Counted from the first letter of the stretch, positions 24,886 to 34,191 are shown. The stretch is DNA of 64,000 nucleotides from JAGVSR01 sp963825555 (GCA_963825555.1 CAWGTZ010000018.1:124001-188000); one strand, 5' to 3'. The notes: a model not told the origin generated them from the sequence alone. A program made the numbers and translations.

Positions 24886-25971
24886 ATGTCGGCGTTACGC
24901 GAAGCCATAACGGAGAACGCCGCACTCTTCCTGTTTTTGGGCGGGCTGGCGATTGGCGCACTCTACGGAATAGTCGCCCGCCTCACGGGCTTTTGCACGC
25001 TGGGTGGTGTGTCGGACTGGGTCAACATTAAAGACTCGCGGCGGCTGCGTGCCTGGAGCCTCGCCGCCGGGATCGCCATTCTGGGCGCCACAATTCTCGA
25101 ATTCGGAGGTGTCACAGATCTTTCCCTGTCGATCTATCTCGCGCCCCGCCTCGATTGGGCTGGCGCACTGCTCGGCGGAACGCTGTTCGGAATTGGCATG
25201 GCACTCGCCAGCGGCTGCCCGAGCCGCAATCTCGTGCGGGCCGGCGGCGGGGATCTGCGTGCCCTGCTCACGCTTCTCGTTCTTGCGCTGTTCGCAGAAA
25301 TGACGCTGGGTGGGGTCTTCGCCCCGGCACGCGTCGCGCTGGCCGAGGCCACCATGTTGCCGTCAGGCGCCGCGCGGCAGAGTCTGGGGGACCTTCTGAG
25401 TGCCAAATCCGCCCTGGGTGCCCCGATTGCACGGCTCGCTGCCGGCCTGGGAATTGGCCTCCTGCTCGTCACTCTGTCACTGCTCAGCAAACCTTTCCTC
25501 TCGTCCCCCCGCCATCTCCTTTCGGGCCTCGGCGTTGGGGCGGCGGTTGTTGTGGCCTGGGCGATAACCGGGTTGGCCTACGACGAAATGGCTCTCGTCC
25601 CTCAGCGTCCGCAAGGTCTGTCCTTCGTGAGCCCGACGGCGGATGCCTTCGAATGGCTGGGTCGCTCCACCGCAAAGGGATTGCCGGGCTTCGCCGCGGC
25701 GCTTGTCTTTGGCGTGCTGGCCGGAAGCGCCCTCGCCTCGATTGCAACGCGGGGGTTCCGCATCATGACATTTGCCGATGCGGGGGACACCGTGCGCCAT
25801 CTACTCGGGGCAGCTCTGATGGGAACAGGCGGCATCATGGGCCTCGGCTGCTCCATTGGACAAGGGATCACCGGGATCTCGACATTGGCGTTCGGATCGC
25901 TTCTGGCAACAGCCGGAATTATCCTCGGCGCACTTCTGGGCCTGAGGGCTCTCGAGCGCTGGGCCGCGTGA
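24886..25971 (+). CDS. YeeE/YedE-family transporter (sulfur-compound transport type)
   Basis: The 361-residue product starts at ATG 24886 (MSALREAITENAALFLFLG) and has about nine to ten hydrophobic segments. Two family repeats are visible: GFCTLGGVSDWVN with LASGCPSRNLVRAGGGD in the first half, and GLGCSIGQGITGIST in the second. The conserved cysteines line the thiosulfate path in the characterised YeeE (TsuA). The protein therefore probably imports thiosulfate or another sulfur compound through the inner membrane, consistent with the tusA gene 2 kb upstream. In-frame sequence before 24886 lacks membrane-protein character. Confidence 0.83.
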   Translation: MSALREAITENAALFLFLGGLAIGALYGIVARLTGFCTLGGVSDWVNIKDSRRLRAWSLAAGIAILGATILEFGGVTDLSLSIYLAPRLDWAGALLGGTLFGIGMALASGCPSRNLVRAGGGDLRALLTLLVLALFAEMTLGGVFAPARVALAEATMLPSGAARQSLGDLLSAKSALGAPIARLAAGLGIGLLLVTLSLLSKPFLSSPRHLLSGLGVGAAVVVAWAITGLAYDEMALVPQRPQGLSFVSPTADAFEWLGRSTAKGLPGFAAALVFGVLAGSALASIATRGFRIMTFADAGDTVRHLLGAALMGTGGIMGLGCSIGQGITGISTLAFGSLLATAGIILGALLGLRALERWAA

Positions 25972-25978
25972 GGTCCCC

Positions 25979-27664
25979 CTATTCGACTTCGACCGAAAGC
26001 CCCGCACGCGCCTCATCTTCAGTGCCGACGGGAACCTGCTCGGCCAGCGGTTCAGCGCTTGAAGAGCGACGGGCGCGGAAGCGACGCATATCTTCCTGGG
26101 TCTTGAGGTAGGCTGCCTCCTTCTCGGATGTAGTCCCGAGAAAGGCGCGCCAGTTGCCGAGAACCGTGAAGCGCTGGCGTTCGAAATCATGTCCGATGCC
26201 CTCCGGCCTGCGGGCATTGGCATTGCAGATGCCGACGATGCCCTGCCGTCCTCTCTTGTCGAGCCGGATTTGAAATGGGGCGTCCGGCTGCGGCACCTGC
26301 ACCAGCGTTCCCGCAGACACGCGATTGTCCGTATTCGTGTCGTTGGGGAAGAGAACAGTCGCCACACCATCGGATTCAACGGCGATGAGCGTCAGGTAGC
26401 AGTCACCGCTGGGGCGAGCATAAACCGTGAGTAGATCGCCGGCTTTGTAAGATAGCGCCCCCGTCCAAAGCGCCAGGCGCAGCTTATCACCGGACTGAGA
26501 CTCGGGAGGTGCCGCTCCCGGGCGTTGATTCAATACAGCCTTAAGCACCCTCCATTCGGCCCGCGGCAACCCGGTCTCGGCGAGGCGCAATCCCAGGTCG
26601 CGTTCTGCTCCGCTGAGAGTTTGGAGTTGACCGACAAGCGTTTCGGAGGGGCGTGCCAGTTCTGCGGCTGCACGGCGAAGCGTGACCGTCCGCTCGTATT
26701 CTGAGGCCAGGGCCCGGACCGGATCGAGCCCATCGATCATATCGCGGCCGGCCTTGGCGCCGTTCACGCCGTTCTGACCGTCCCACGCTGCAGACACCGA
26801 TGCCGGGATACGGGAGAGCACACGAGCGGCCAACTCATCCGCGCCGACCACGCCCGAGACCGCCTCTGCGTCGCCCGCCACCTTGTCCCAGGCCGCGGGT
26901 GTCATGCTGATATCAGCAGGACGGAACGCGATCAGCGCATTCGCATCCCCGACTGTATCCATAGTAGGCCGCGGACGCGCCGCACCGAGCCGCGACAGCA
27001 GCGTTGAAACGGCGTCGCGATAAGACGCCAGGCGGTCGTCGCTCCGACACAGGTTGTAGAGCGGCGCAAGCGAAATGAACCTTAGTGGCTTGTCAGGTTG
27101 CGTTTCGAATGCCTTGCGCCACGCCTTCACCAGTTCGCCGATCTCCTCGTCAGTAAGCGGTCCGCGATCCGGACACTTGGTCGTGGCCCGGTCCAGGCCG
27201 GCGATCCAGTCGCGCACGTCCTGCAATTCCGACAGGCTCGGCCCGGGAATTGGCCCGAAGAAGGCGAGTAGCGGGCGGTGCCGTGCCAGCATGATCTGAT
27301 ATAGCCGGGAGGCATCCGGATCGCCGGGGACGACGAGATCTTCGCGCGCCGCCAGTGCATCGAGATCGAGAATATTGCCGAGCGCGCCCTTGGCTGGTGG
27401 GTTTTCGAGCGCGCTGGCCTCGTGACAGCGGGCGCAATGCTGCTTCAAGACGGCGCCCGCCCTATCGGCGGTCTGAGCGATAGCCGGTTTGGTCAGTTCA
27501 AAAGCGAAAAGCGCCAGGAGTAGGAAACTCCGGACAATCGGGACGGGTACGGTCGCGGAGACCCACAGCCTCCGCCCCCGGCTGCGCCCTGCGCCCCCAT
27601 ATAAACCGCTCGCGCTCAACCCGGCCTCGTTATGCTGCGTCCCCACGTTTCGCGGGCGCACCAT
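25979..27664 (-). CDS. exported protein with c-type heme motif and C-terminal DUF4384 domain
   Basis: The 561-residue product has a late signal-like helix (RSFLLLALFAFELTKPAIA, about residues 45-63), which suggests the true start may be further in. A single CARCH heme-binding motif (77-81) follows, in a setting of KQHCARCHEASALENP typical of exported cytochromes. A long alpha-helical middle of unknown kind comes next. The C-terminal part resembles DUF4384 (YKAGDLLTVYARPSGDCYLT, followed by VATVLFPNDTNTDN). DUF4384 domains usually occur in envelope or secretion-associated proteins. Its function is unknown. It lies 65 nt downstream of the frameshift-corrected end of the methyltransferase gene. 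Confidence 0.7.
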   Translation of the reverse strand: MVRPRNVGTQHNEAGLSASGLYGGAGRSRGRRLWVSATVPVPIVRSFLLLALFAFELTKPAIAQTADRAGAVLKQHCARCHEASALENPPAKGALGNILDLDALAAREDLVVPGDPDASRLYQIMLARHRPLLAFFGPIPGPSLSELQDVRDWIAGLDRATTKCPDRGPLTDEEIGELVKAWRKAFETQPDKPLRFISLAPLYNLCRSDDRLASYRDAVSTLLSRLGAARPRPTMDTVGDANALIAFRPADISMTPAAWDKVAGDAEAVSGVVGADELAARVLSRIPASVSAAWDGQNGVNGAKAGRDMIDGLDPVRALASEYERTVTLRRAAAELARPSETLVGQLQTLSGAERDLGLRLAETGLPRAEWRVLKAVLNQRPGAAPPESQSGDKLRLALWTGALSYKAGDLLTVYARPSGDCYLTLIAVESDGVATVLFPNDTNTDNRVSAGTLVQVPQPDAPFQIRLDKRGRQGIVGICNANARRPEGIGHDFERQRFTVLGNWRAFLGTTSEKEAAYLKTQEDMRRFRARRSSSAEPLAEQVPVGTEDEARAGLSVEVE

Positions 27665-27728
27665 AGCGGCAGGCGAGCGACGGGCCTATGGCCGACCCGC
27701 CACAGGCTGGCACATCCCCATGGGCCTT

Positions 27729-28695
27729 TCACCGCACGAGGCTGACCCGCCCGTCCCGGTTGCAGCGGAAACGGCGGCCAAACGAACGGCTGGCCCCCTG
27801 AACGACAGAGACGAGATCCGAGAGCGGATATTCGGCCACATGCTCCTCGGGCCGCGACAGGAAGAATTCCGCGTGGAAGAGACCGTTCGAACTCCTTACC
27901 TTCCGGATCGATGCCCAGCGCTTCGAGCCGATCGAGCACTTGGAGGCACTCCATCTCGGACTGGAAGCGGCGCTGTACGAAGGTGATGCCTTGCATCTTT
28001 TCGGTCACGAGCCCGGCTGCTGAGAGGGACTCCTCTATCCTGTCGTAGGGGAACATGCGCAGAACGAAGGACGCTATCCAGGGTGCCGGCTTTCCGATTG
28101 CTGCCAGAAGTCGTCCAATCGTCCGTTCGGTCACGTAGCCGATGCTGCCGGTTGATATAATGAGATCGACACCGCGCAGAATTTCCTCTGCCGTCCCCGG
28201 CAACGGTTGTACCTCGAAATTGCCAACGAGCCCATGCTTGATGAGACCCACCGCACGCGCATAGTCGACAGCCGGCTTTGAAAGGTCGCAGCCGATGAAT
28301 TCGATCTCATGACGCGGCCAGGAGCGATAATAGCTCCGGTCCAGCATGATGAGTTCGCTCGACGGAATGTCGCTGTTCAACAGCGACATATAGCGCTGGG
28401 CGAGGCGGTCGATGTCTATGGGGTATTGCAGAAGCGCGGCGTTGTTGCCGTAGCTGCAGCCGAGATCTAGCACCCTTATAGGGCGTTTGTGGATGCTTTC
28501 GAGCGCCGCGATGATCTTGCGAAAGACCGGCTTCGACATCTCCGGGATGATGTAATCCAGACCGTAGAGAACCCGGTAGTATTCGCGTGGATCGGGCTGC
28601 GTGTAGATTTGATCGAAGTTCGCCTTGATACGATTGACTTCTTTCAGCGACAACGATTGCGATCCTTGGAGCATAGCCAGATCCTTTTTGTTCAT
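27729..28695 (-). CDS. SAM-dependent methyltransferase with an apparent frameshift near its C terminus
   Basis: The N-terminal part has a class I methyltransferase core, with motif I IRVLDLGCSYGNNAALLQ, an acidic residue in IEFIGCDLSKPAVDYAR, and DLIISTGSIGYV. The uninterrupted frame runs on to 27616 as a Trp/Arg-rich tail that overlaps the next gene. From about 27885 the adjacent frame instead reads NGLFHAEFFLSRPEEHVAEY and stops at 27729, which looks like the genuine end and removes the overlap. One inserted base (or two lost) around 27880-27900 would explain it: a sequencing error, a real mutation or recoding. The start MNKKDLAMLQ is chosen; an in-frame start at 28734 exists. The substrate is unknown. 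Confidence 0.65.
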
Positions 28696-28761
28696 TGGGC
28701 GGCAAGGCAATTCCGCGAGGGCGGAGCCCGTCACATCGGCGCGGCAAGCAAAGAAAGACGG

Positions 28762-29208
28762 TCAACGAGGGCCCTTGGCCCCCACGACGGTCACGGGAAC
28801 TTCGGATTGAGAGATGATCCGCCCGACGGAAGTGCCGGTGCAGGCGGCGGCCAGCGCCATGAGGGCGCGCGAGGCGGCATTGCTTTTCGCTTCGGGAACG
28901 AAGATGTGGTCGCAGCCTTCCTGTTCAGCAACCTTTGTGACGACGTCGGCCTTCTCGCCGGTTTCTATACGGGCCCGGTAACGAACCCCGAGCGCCGAGG
29001 CCCTGAGGCCAGCCCGGTACAAAAGCTGATCGGCAATGTTCTGCCTGGAGTTCAGCACCGGTCTGTGCGCCTGCCATGGCGACGGGGCCGGTTCGATGCG
29101 CAGCAGAACAATCTCGGATCCTGGAGCTGCCCCCGCCACCTCTAAAGCATGCTCTAGAGCCTTGGCGGCCTGTGCGGTTCCGTCGACAACTACCAACAAG
29201 CGATGCAT
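28762..29208 (-). CDS. universal stress protein (UspA family)
   Basis: The 148-residue single-domain Usp begins MHRLLVVVDGTAQAAKALEHAL and ends with GTSVGRIISQSEVPVTVVG. The latter corresponds to the nucleotide-binding segment G-x2-G-x9-G-(S/T), here somewhat degenerate. The fold is an alpha/beta Rossmann-like domain that usually dimerises in the cytoplasm and may bind ATP. It lies upstream of the methyltransferase on the same strand. Its function is probably stress adaptation, but no specific role can be deduced. Confidence 0.8.
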   Translation of the reverse strand: MHRLLVVVDGTAQAAKALEHALEVAGAAPGSEIVLLRIEPAPSPWQAHRPVLNSRQNIADQLLYRAGLRASALGVRYRARIETGEKADVVTKVAEQEGCDHIFVPEAKSNAASRALMALAAACTGTSVGRIISQSEVPVTVVGAKGPR

Positions 29209-29388
29209 CAGATTAAATGAAAGCCCGCAAGAAAGCGAGGCTCGATCCTCCAGATTATCAATCGCGTCTCATTGCCGGTCATCAAAGAAGATCCGCCAGA
29301 GGCTATGTGGCGAGCACTCTCATCCCAGAAACACGAATAATTTCGTCGCCATTTCAAACGGGGCAGAGACCCGTCAGTCTGCTGATCC

Positions 29389-29586
29389 TCAAACCTCCGA
29401 AACCTGATCCTGGAGCAGTGCGCCAGCCGGCGGCTCCGGGCGTTGAGGTGCCGTATCCAAAGCACCGGATTCCGGCAATCCCTCCTTGGAGGGCATCAAC
29501 ACCGTGCGAACCTGCGCGAACCCACCTTGCGAATAGGCTGCGGGGAGGCTGAACTCAACCACCATATCCGTTTCCGTATCCTTCAT
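29389..29586 (-). CDS. small hypothetical protein
   Basis: This is a 65-residue frame starting MKDTETDMVVEFSLPAAYS, preceded by an AGAGGA ribosome-binding site six nt upstream, which decides the start over an in-frame ATG at 29658. It has an acidic N terminus, a hydrophobic middle too short for a helix, and a Pro/Gln-rich tail. No family or signal peptide is recognised. It diverges from the MASE1 kinase gene and may share its promoter region. Confidence 0.4.
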   Translation of the reverse strand: MKDTETDMVVEFSLPAAYSQGGFAQVRTVLMPSKEGLPESGALDTAPQRPEPPAGALLQDQVSEV

Positions 29587-29787
29587 GGGCGTCCTCTGTT
29601 GGTTAAGGGCCGGGTCTAGCTCTTCAGCGCGCCGGAAAGTGAACCGGTTTGTGAACATCCACCAGACGGCCCCTCTACTTAGGTCATGAACTTACGTATG
29701 TTCACGTATTCGGTTCGGGGGCCAATCGATGCGAGAAGCGCGGGTGAATTCCCCTTTTTCGAAGCTCGAGTGCATAGGACCGCAGTG

Positions 29788-31368
29788 ATGTCGGAAACGG
29801 TCAAGTACCGGCAGTTGCTGATCGGAGTCGCCTTTCTGGGGGTCTACCTTCTTCTCGATTACGTAAGTTTCGTGAAGCCCTATCGGGACCTGGGGATCAC
29901 GCCCTGGAATCCTCCGCCGGGCCTGAGCATTGCTTTTGTCTTTCTCGAGGGTGCCCGCGTCGCCCCCTTCGCCATGATCGCGCCGGCGCTGGCTGATGCG
30001 CTGATCCGGGGCGCACCCCTCGGATGGGGACTGGAGATTTTATCCTCGGTCCTGATCGGGGGCACTTACGTGCTCGCCGGACTATGGCTGCAGCGGATCG
30101 CCGCCTTCGATCCGCGTTTTCGCGCAGTACGCGATACCTTGGCTTTGACGGGAGTAGGTATCGTCACCTCGGCCGTCGCCGCAGGTCTGTTTGTTGCGAT
30201 ACTGCTGTCGGCAGGAGCGGTCCTGCGGGATGAAATCATGTCGGTGGCCTGGAGAGCCGCCGTTGGTGATCTCATCGGTATTCTCACGATCGTTCCCCTT
30301 GTGCTCCTATGGCGTACCTATCGCCCTTGGCCGTCGATCGGTCCATGGACACCGGTGCAATTGCTTGCCGTACTCGCGGCGTTGGCGATCGTGTTCGGAT
30401 ACCGGGATGCGACTGCGTTCCAGCTCTTCTATCTCTTGTTCCTGCCAGTACTCTGGGTGGCCCTGAGTCACGGTCCGCCAGGCGCCGTCGTGGTGCTTCT
30501 CCTCGTCCAGATCGGCATCGTCATCGGCGCGGAAATCCGCTTCGGGTCCGATCCGGGATTCGGCGCTCTGCAGGTTCTCATGATTGCGCTCGTCATAACG
30601 GGGCTGATCGTGGCCACCATCGTTGCCGAACGAGAAGACACTGCGGCCCGAATGCGCGACCAGCAGGCCGCTCTCAACCGCGCGCTGCGCATTCGCTCCG
30701 CGGGTGAGATCGCGGCGACGATCGCACATGAAATGAACCAGCCGCTGACGGCGCTCACCACATACACCGGCATCGCCATAAAGGCCATGGACGACGGTGA
30801 TCCGCAGATGGCGCGCAATGTACTCACAAAGGTCCAGGCGGAGTGCGGACGCGCCACTTCGGTTCTGACCGGCATTCGCGAACTGTTGCGGCAAGGCACG
30901 CTCACGCGCCGTCCCTTCAATGTGAAAGAAGCATTCAACGAGTTGGAGGAGCTTCTGCGGGCCGATCTCGCCAAGCGTGGGATTGCGCTTTCCTTCCATG
31001 TTGCGGAAAATTCGCGGATTTTGAATGCGGATCGTGTTCAGCTGCAACAGGCCGTGCACAACCTGATCATAAACGGTGCTGAGGCTATTCAAAGTGTAGG
31101 GCAAAATGGCAAGGTCACGGTGGGGGCGTCCTGTCCCGAAGGCCGTGACTGGATCATCGAAGTACGCGACGACGGTCCGGGGTTCCCTCCCGGATACGAT
31201 GTGCGCGATCCGACGCCGTTCACATCGACCAAGTCCGATGGCTCAGGCATTGGTCTGGCCGTGGTGCGATCGATCGCCGAGGCACACGGCGGGAACATGT
31301 CAATCGTATCGAATGCGCGCGGATCGACCGTAAGACTCACACTGCCGTCCGTGGGGATCCCTGAATGA
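29788..31368 (+). CDS. MASE1-domain sensor histidine kinase (FixL/DctB-like kinase core)
   Basis: The product is about 526 residues from ATG 29788 (MSETVKYRQLLIGVAFLG). An eight-helix MASE1-type membrane sensor fills residues 10-300, with GITPWNPPPGLSIAFVFL and AAVGDLIGILTIVPLVLLWR characteristic. A HisKA motif, GEIAATIAHEMNQPLTALTT, carries the phospho-accepting His, and an HATPase domain follows (DDGPGFPP, TSTKSDGSGIGLAVVRS). The ligand of MASE1 domains is generally unknown. The 3' end overlaps the next gene by four nt (ATGA), so the two form a coupled two-component system. Confidence 0.85.
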   Translation: MSETVKYRQLLIGVAFLGVYLLLDYVSFVKPYRDLGITPWNPPPGLSIAFVFLEGARVAPFAMIAPALADALIRGAPLGWGLEILSSVLIGGTYVLAGLWLQRIAAFDPRFRAVRDTLALTGVGIVTSAVAAGLFVAILLSAGAVLRDEIMSVAWRAAVGDLIGILTIVPLVLLWRTYRPWPSIGPWTPVQLLAVLAALAIVFGYRDATAFQLFYLLFLPVLWVALSHGPPGAVVVLLLVQIGIVIGAEIRFGSDPGFGALQVLMIALVITGLIVATIVAEREDTAARMRDQQAALNRALRIRSAGEIAATIAHEMNQPLTALTTYTGIAIKAMDDGDPQMARNVLTKVQAECGRATSVLTGIRELLRQGTLTRRPFNVKEAFNELEELLRADLAKRGIALSFHVAENSRILNADRVQLQQAVHNLIINGAEAIQSVGQNGKVTVGASCPEGRDWIIEVRDDGPGFPPGYDVRDPTPFTSTKSDGSGIGLAVVRSIAEAHGGNMSIVSNARGSTVRLTLPSVGIPE

Positions 31369-31964
31369 ATGAAACCGTTTCCGTCATCGATGACGAGGCT
31401 TCGGTCCGCGACGCCGTTGCGATGCTGCTCGAGACAAACGGCTACACCGTCTCGACCTATGACAGCGTGCGTGCATTCCTGGATGCGCCCTTCGCACCCG
31501 GCGCGATCATCAGCGATGTGCGCATGCCGGAAGCTACCGGACTCGATCTCCTGCGCGACCTCCAGGCCAAGGAGGATCCGCGCCCGATCATTCTGTTGAC
31601 CGGACACGGCGACATCGAGATGGCAGTTCAGGCGCTGAAGATCGGCGCGTTCGATTTCATCGAAAAGCCCTTCGACATGGAGCGATTACTCGCGTCTGTA
31701 GCCTCCGCGGTGGAGGTCTCTGCCAATTCCCTCAAGACGACGCTCGAACTCAACGAACTCAGGCAGCGTTACGCCTCGCTGTCGGACCGACAGCGTGACA
31801 CCATGCATTTCCTCGTGAAGGGACTGTCCAACAAGGAGATCGCCCAGGAGTTGGGCATCAGTCCCCGGACTGTGGAAATTCACCGGACGTGGGTCATGAC
31901 GCGCATGGCGGCAAAATCCATGGCGGATCTGGTGAGAATGGGGATCGCGCTGGGAATCGCGTGA
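31365..31964 (+). CDS. FixJ/NarL-type response regulator
   Basis: This 199-residue regulator has an N-terminal receiver domain (VIDDEASVRDAVAML, phosphoacceptor Asp in IISDVRMPEATG, Lys in FIEKPFD). Its LuxR-type helix-turn-helix reads LSNKEIAQELGISPRTVEIHRTWVM. It is the partner of the overlapping MASE1 kinase. In FixLJ-like pairs the regulator activates oxygen- or redox-responsive genes, but the target here is not visible. The fnr-type gene at 52.8 kb has its own FNR box and no obvious FixJ site. Confidence 0.9.
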   Translation: MNETVSVIDDEASVRDAVAMLLETNGYTVSTYDSVRAFLDAPFAPGAIISDVRMPEATGLDLLRDLQAKEDPRPIILLTGHGDIEMAVQALKIGAFDFIEKPFDMERLLASVASAVEVSANSLKTTLELNELRQRYASLSDRQRDTMHFLVKGLSNKEIAQELGISPRTVEIHRTWVMTRMAAKSMADLVRMGIALGIA

Positions 31965-32104
31965 GGTCCCGCTCCTCTGGCCGCGGGGGCGGGGCCCGTC
32001 AACCCAGTTCCCAGAATTCCCGAGCCTTGAAAGCCTGTCTCACATAAGAAAAAAGGCCTATGGGCCCCGGCCGGCCGGACCGGGCAACTAATCTTTGGGC
32101 TTCA

Positions 32105-33778
32105 ATGCGTAGCGGCGGACAAATCCTGGTCGATCAGCTCCGCCTCCAAGGCGTGGATGCAGCATTTCTCGTGCCCGGCGAGAGCTTCCTGCCCGTGCTT
32201 GATGCATTGTTCGACGCGAGCACCATTCGCACAATAGTCTGCCGCCATGAGAGTGGAGCGGCGATGATGGCTGAGGCCAGCGGCCGTTTGACTGGCAGGC
32301 CGGGCGTCGCATTTGTCACGCGCGGCCCCGGCGCAACGAATGCAGCATCCGGCGTCTATGTCGCCGCCCAGGGCCAAACGCCTATGGTCCTCTTCGTCGG
32401 ACTGCCGGCCCGCAGACTATCGGGCTTGCCGGCGTTCCAGGATATCGATCTCGCTGGGCTTTACGCACAGGTCGCCAAACACGTGGCGATCGTACCCAGT
32501 GCCAGCAGAATGGCGGACGCGGTCGCGGGCGCCTTTGCCATCGCCTTGTCCGGGCGGCCCGGCCCTGTTGTGGTGGGCTTGCCCGAGGATGTTCTGTCTG
32601 AGAGTGCCGCCGCGCCGGATGCGCCTCGTATGGTCCCCGCATTGGCCGCGCCCTCCGAGGCCGCCATGCGTGACATTGCCGATCGTCTCGCCTCAGCCGA
32701 GCAGCCGATGGTGATTGTCGGCGGGCCGCGATGGTCAAGGGACGCCCAAATCGCCGTACAGGCATTCGCGCTTCGGTTCGATCTGCCCGTGACAGCCGCA
32801 TTCCGCGCGCAGGACTATTTCGACAATCGCCATCCCTCGTACTGCGGCCACATCGGCCTCAATCTCGATACGAAGCTCGCAACCGCGATCCGGGCCAGCG
32901 ATTTGCTTCTCGTCATTGGCGCGCCCCTGGACGAGATTGGCACGGCGGGCTGGACGATCATCAAGTCACCGGCACCGTCCCAGCACATCATCCACGTTCA
33001 CCCCGGTGGCAATGATCCCAGCAGCAGTGTGTGTGCGACCACGAATATCGTCGCGACAGCGGATGGATTTGCCGCCCAGTTGCGCACGATTGAACCACCC
33101 GCACAGAAGCGCTGGCGCACATTTCGCCGCGATCTGCGAGCTGCATACGAGACGACCCAGCGCCCGCTGGCGACACCGGGCGCTGTCCAGTTTGGAGAGA
33201 TCGTGCGTGTGGTTTGCGAGCGCCTTCCCGATACAGCGGTCATCACTGGAGGCGCTGGGAACTATGCGCAGTTCGTGCATCGCTATTTCACCTACAAGGG
33301 GTTTGGCACGAGTCTGGCGCCCCAGTCGGGTACCATGGGTTACGGTCTTCCCGCGGCGATCGCCGCCAAGCTGGCTGATCCTCAACGTGCCGTTGTCGCG
33401 TTTGCCGGGGACGGCTGCTTTCTAATGACGGCGCAGGAACTGGCAACCGCCGTGCAGTACGACCTGCCCATCATCGTAATCGTCGCAAACAACGCCATGT
33501 ACGGCACGATCCGCATGCACCAGGAACGCAGCTATCCAGGTCGCGTCAGTGGCACGAGCCTCGTCAATCCCGACTTCGCCGCCCTAGCTGAGAGTTTCGG
33601 CGCAAAAGGTCTTTCGATCGAAAAGACGGATGATTTTGCGCCCGCCTTCGAGGAGGCGCTCGCATCCGCTTGGCCCACTGTCCTCGCCCTTCGGATTGAT
33701 CCGGAAGCCCTCACTCCGCAGACAACGCTCAGCCAGTTCCGGGCTATGGGCAGTGGAGCAAAAGGCGGTCGGTCCTGA
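32105..33778 (+). CDS. thiamine diphosphate-dependent enzyme of the acetolactate synthase-like family
   Basis: The 557-residue protein has all three ThDP domains. The N-terminal PYR domain contains the catalytic Glu in CRHESGAAMMAEASGRL, a central domain includes VIVGGPRWSRDAQ, and the C-terminal PP domain carries the ThDP/Mg motif GDGCFLMTAQELATAVQY to NNAMYG. The family splits 2-oxoacids or joins them carboligatively. It is not an obvious biosynthetic IlvB, because no ilvN follows and the sequence is divergent, so the substrate is open. The start at 32105 (MRSGGQILVDQLRLQ) matches the family N terminus. Confidence 0.83.
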   Translation: MRSGGQILVDQLRLQGVDAAFLVPGESFLPVLDALFDASTIRTIVCRHESGAAMMAEASGRLTGRPGVAFVTRGPGATNAASGVYVAAQGQTPMVLFVGLPARRLSGLPAFQDIDLAGLYAQVAKHVAIVPSASRMADAVAGAFAIALSGRPGPVVVGLPEDVLSESAAAPDAPRMVPALAAPSEAAMRDIADRLASAEQPMVIVGGPRWSRDAQIAVQAFALRFDLPVTAAFRAQDYFDNRHPSYCGHIGLNLDTKLATAIRASDLLLVIGAPLDEIGTAGWTIIKSPAPSQHIIHVHPGGNDPSSSVCATTNIVATADGFAAQLRTIEPPAQKRWRTFRRDLRAAYETTQRPLATPGAVQFGEIVRVVCERLPDTAVITGGAGNYAQFVHRYFTYKGFGTSLAPQSGTMGYGLPAAIAAKLADPQRAVVAFAGDGCFLMTAQELATAVQYDLPIIVIVANNAMYGTIRMHQERSYPGRVSGTSLVNPDFAALAESFGAKGLSIEKTDDFAPAFEEALASAWPTVLALRIDPEALTPQTTLSQFRAMGSGAKGGRS

Positions 33779-33813
33779 TCTGCGGAGCGGGGCGCCTCAG
33801 GCGTTACCAAGAG

Positions 33814-33878
33814 GTTAAATTGACGAGAGGCCAGTTAGTCATAGATCTGACTAATGATCGACTAACGAAAAATTTTCG
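33814..33878 (+). promoter_or_regulatory. AT-rich, repeat-bearing promoter region of the 56-residue membrane protein
   Basis: Within 65 nt there are three copies of the same heptamer: GTTAGTC (33834-33840, inverted), GACTAAT (33849-33855) and GACTAAC (33860-33866). A palindrome CGAAAAATTTTCG (33866-33878) follows. A TTGACG lies at 33820-33825 as a possible -35. The composition contrasts with the GC-rich neighbourhood. Repeats of this kind are usual for a regulator operator, but no regulator can be named. Confidence 0.4.
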
Positions 33879-33938
33879 AATAACAAAAGGTCAACACGTA
33901 TCGAACAGAAGATCCCAAGTGAGCGATAGACCAGAAAA

Positions 33939-34109
33939 ATGGACATCAACTCCTACAATCTGCTCGCTTCCACATCAGGCCGATGGGCAAAGGTTACGGC
34001 ATTCGCTTGTTTCGCAATGGCATGCGGCTTCCTCGTGGTTTCACTGGCTTCCACATACGCGGGAGCGCATTCCCCGTCGCTTCCTCGGCATGTCGTAGAA
34101 GTTCACTGA
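33939..34109 (+). CDS. 56-residue single-helix membrane or exported protein
   Basis: ATG 33939 opens a 56-residue frame: MDINSYNLLASTSGRWAKV, then a hydrophobic segment TAFACFAMACGFLVVSLAST that could be a membrane helix or signal peptide, then a short polar tail ending RHVVEVH. It lies between a repeat-rich promoter-like region and a strong plus-strand terminator, with no other gene between them. That is the best evidence that it is expressed. The ribosome-binding site is weak. The family is not recognised. Confidence 0.5.
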   Translation: MDINSYNLLASTSGRWAKVTAFACFAMACGFLVVSLASTYAGAHSPSLPRHVVEVH

Positions 34110-34191
34110 AAGCGGATCAGTTGACGAACGTCCAACGATAGTCTCCCCACTCCCCCCAGTTCTCCAAGACCCAGTCGACAGTGACCTCGAG

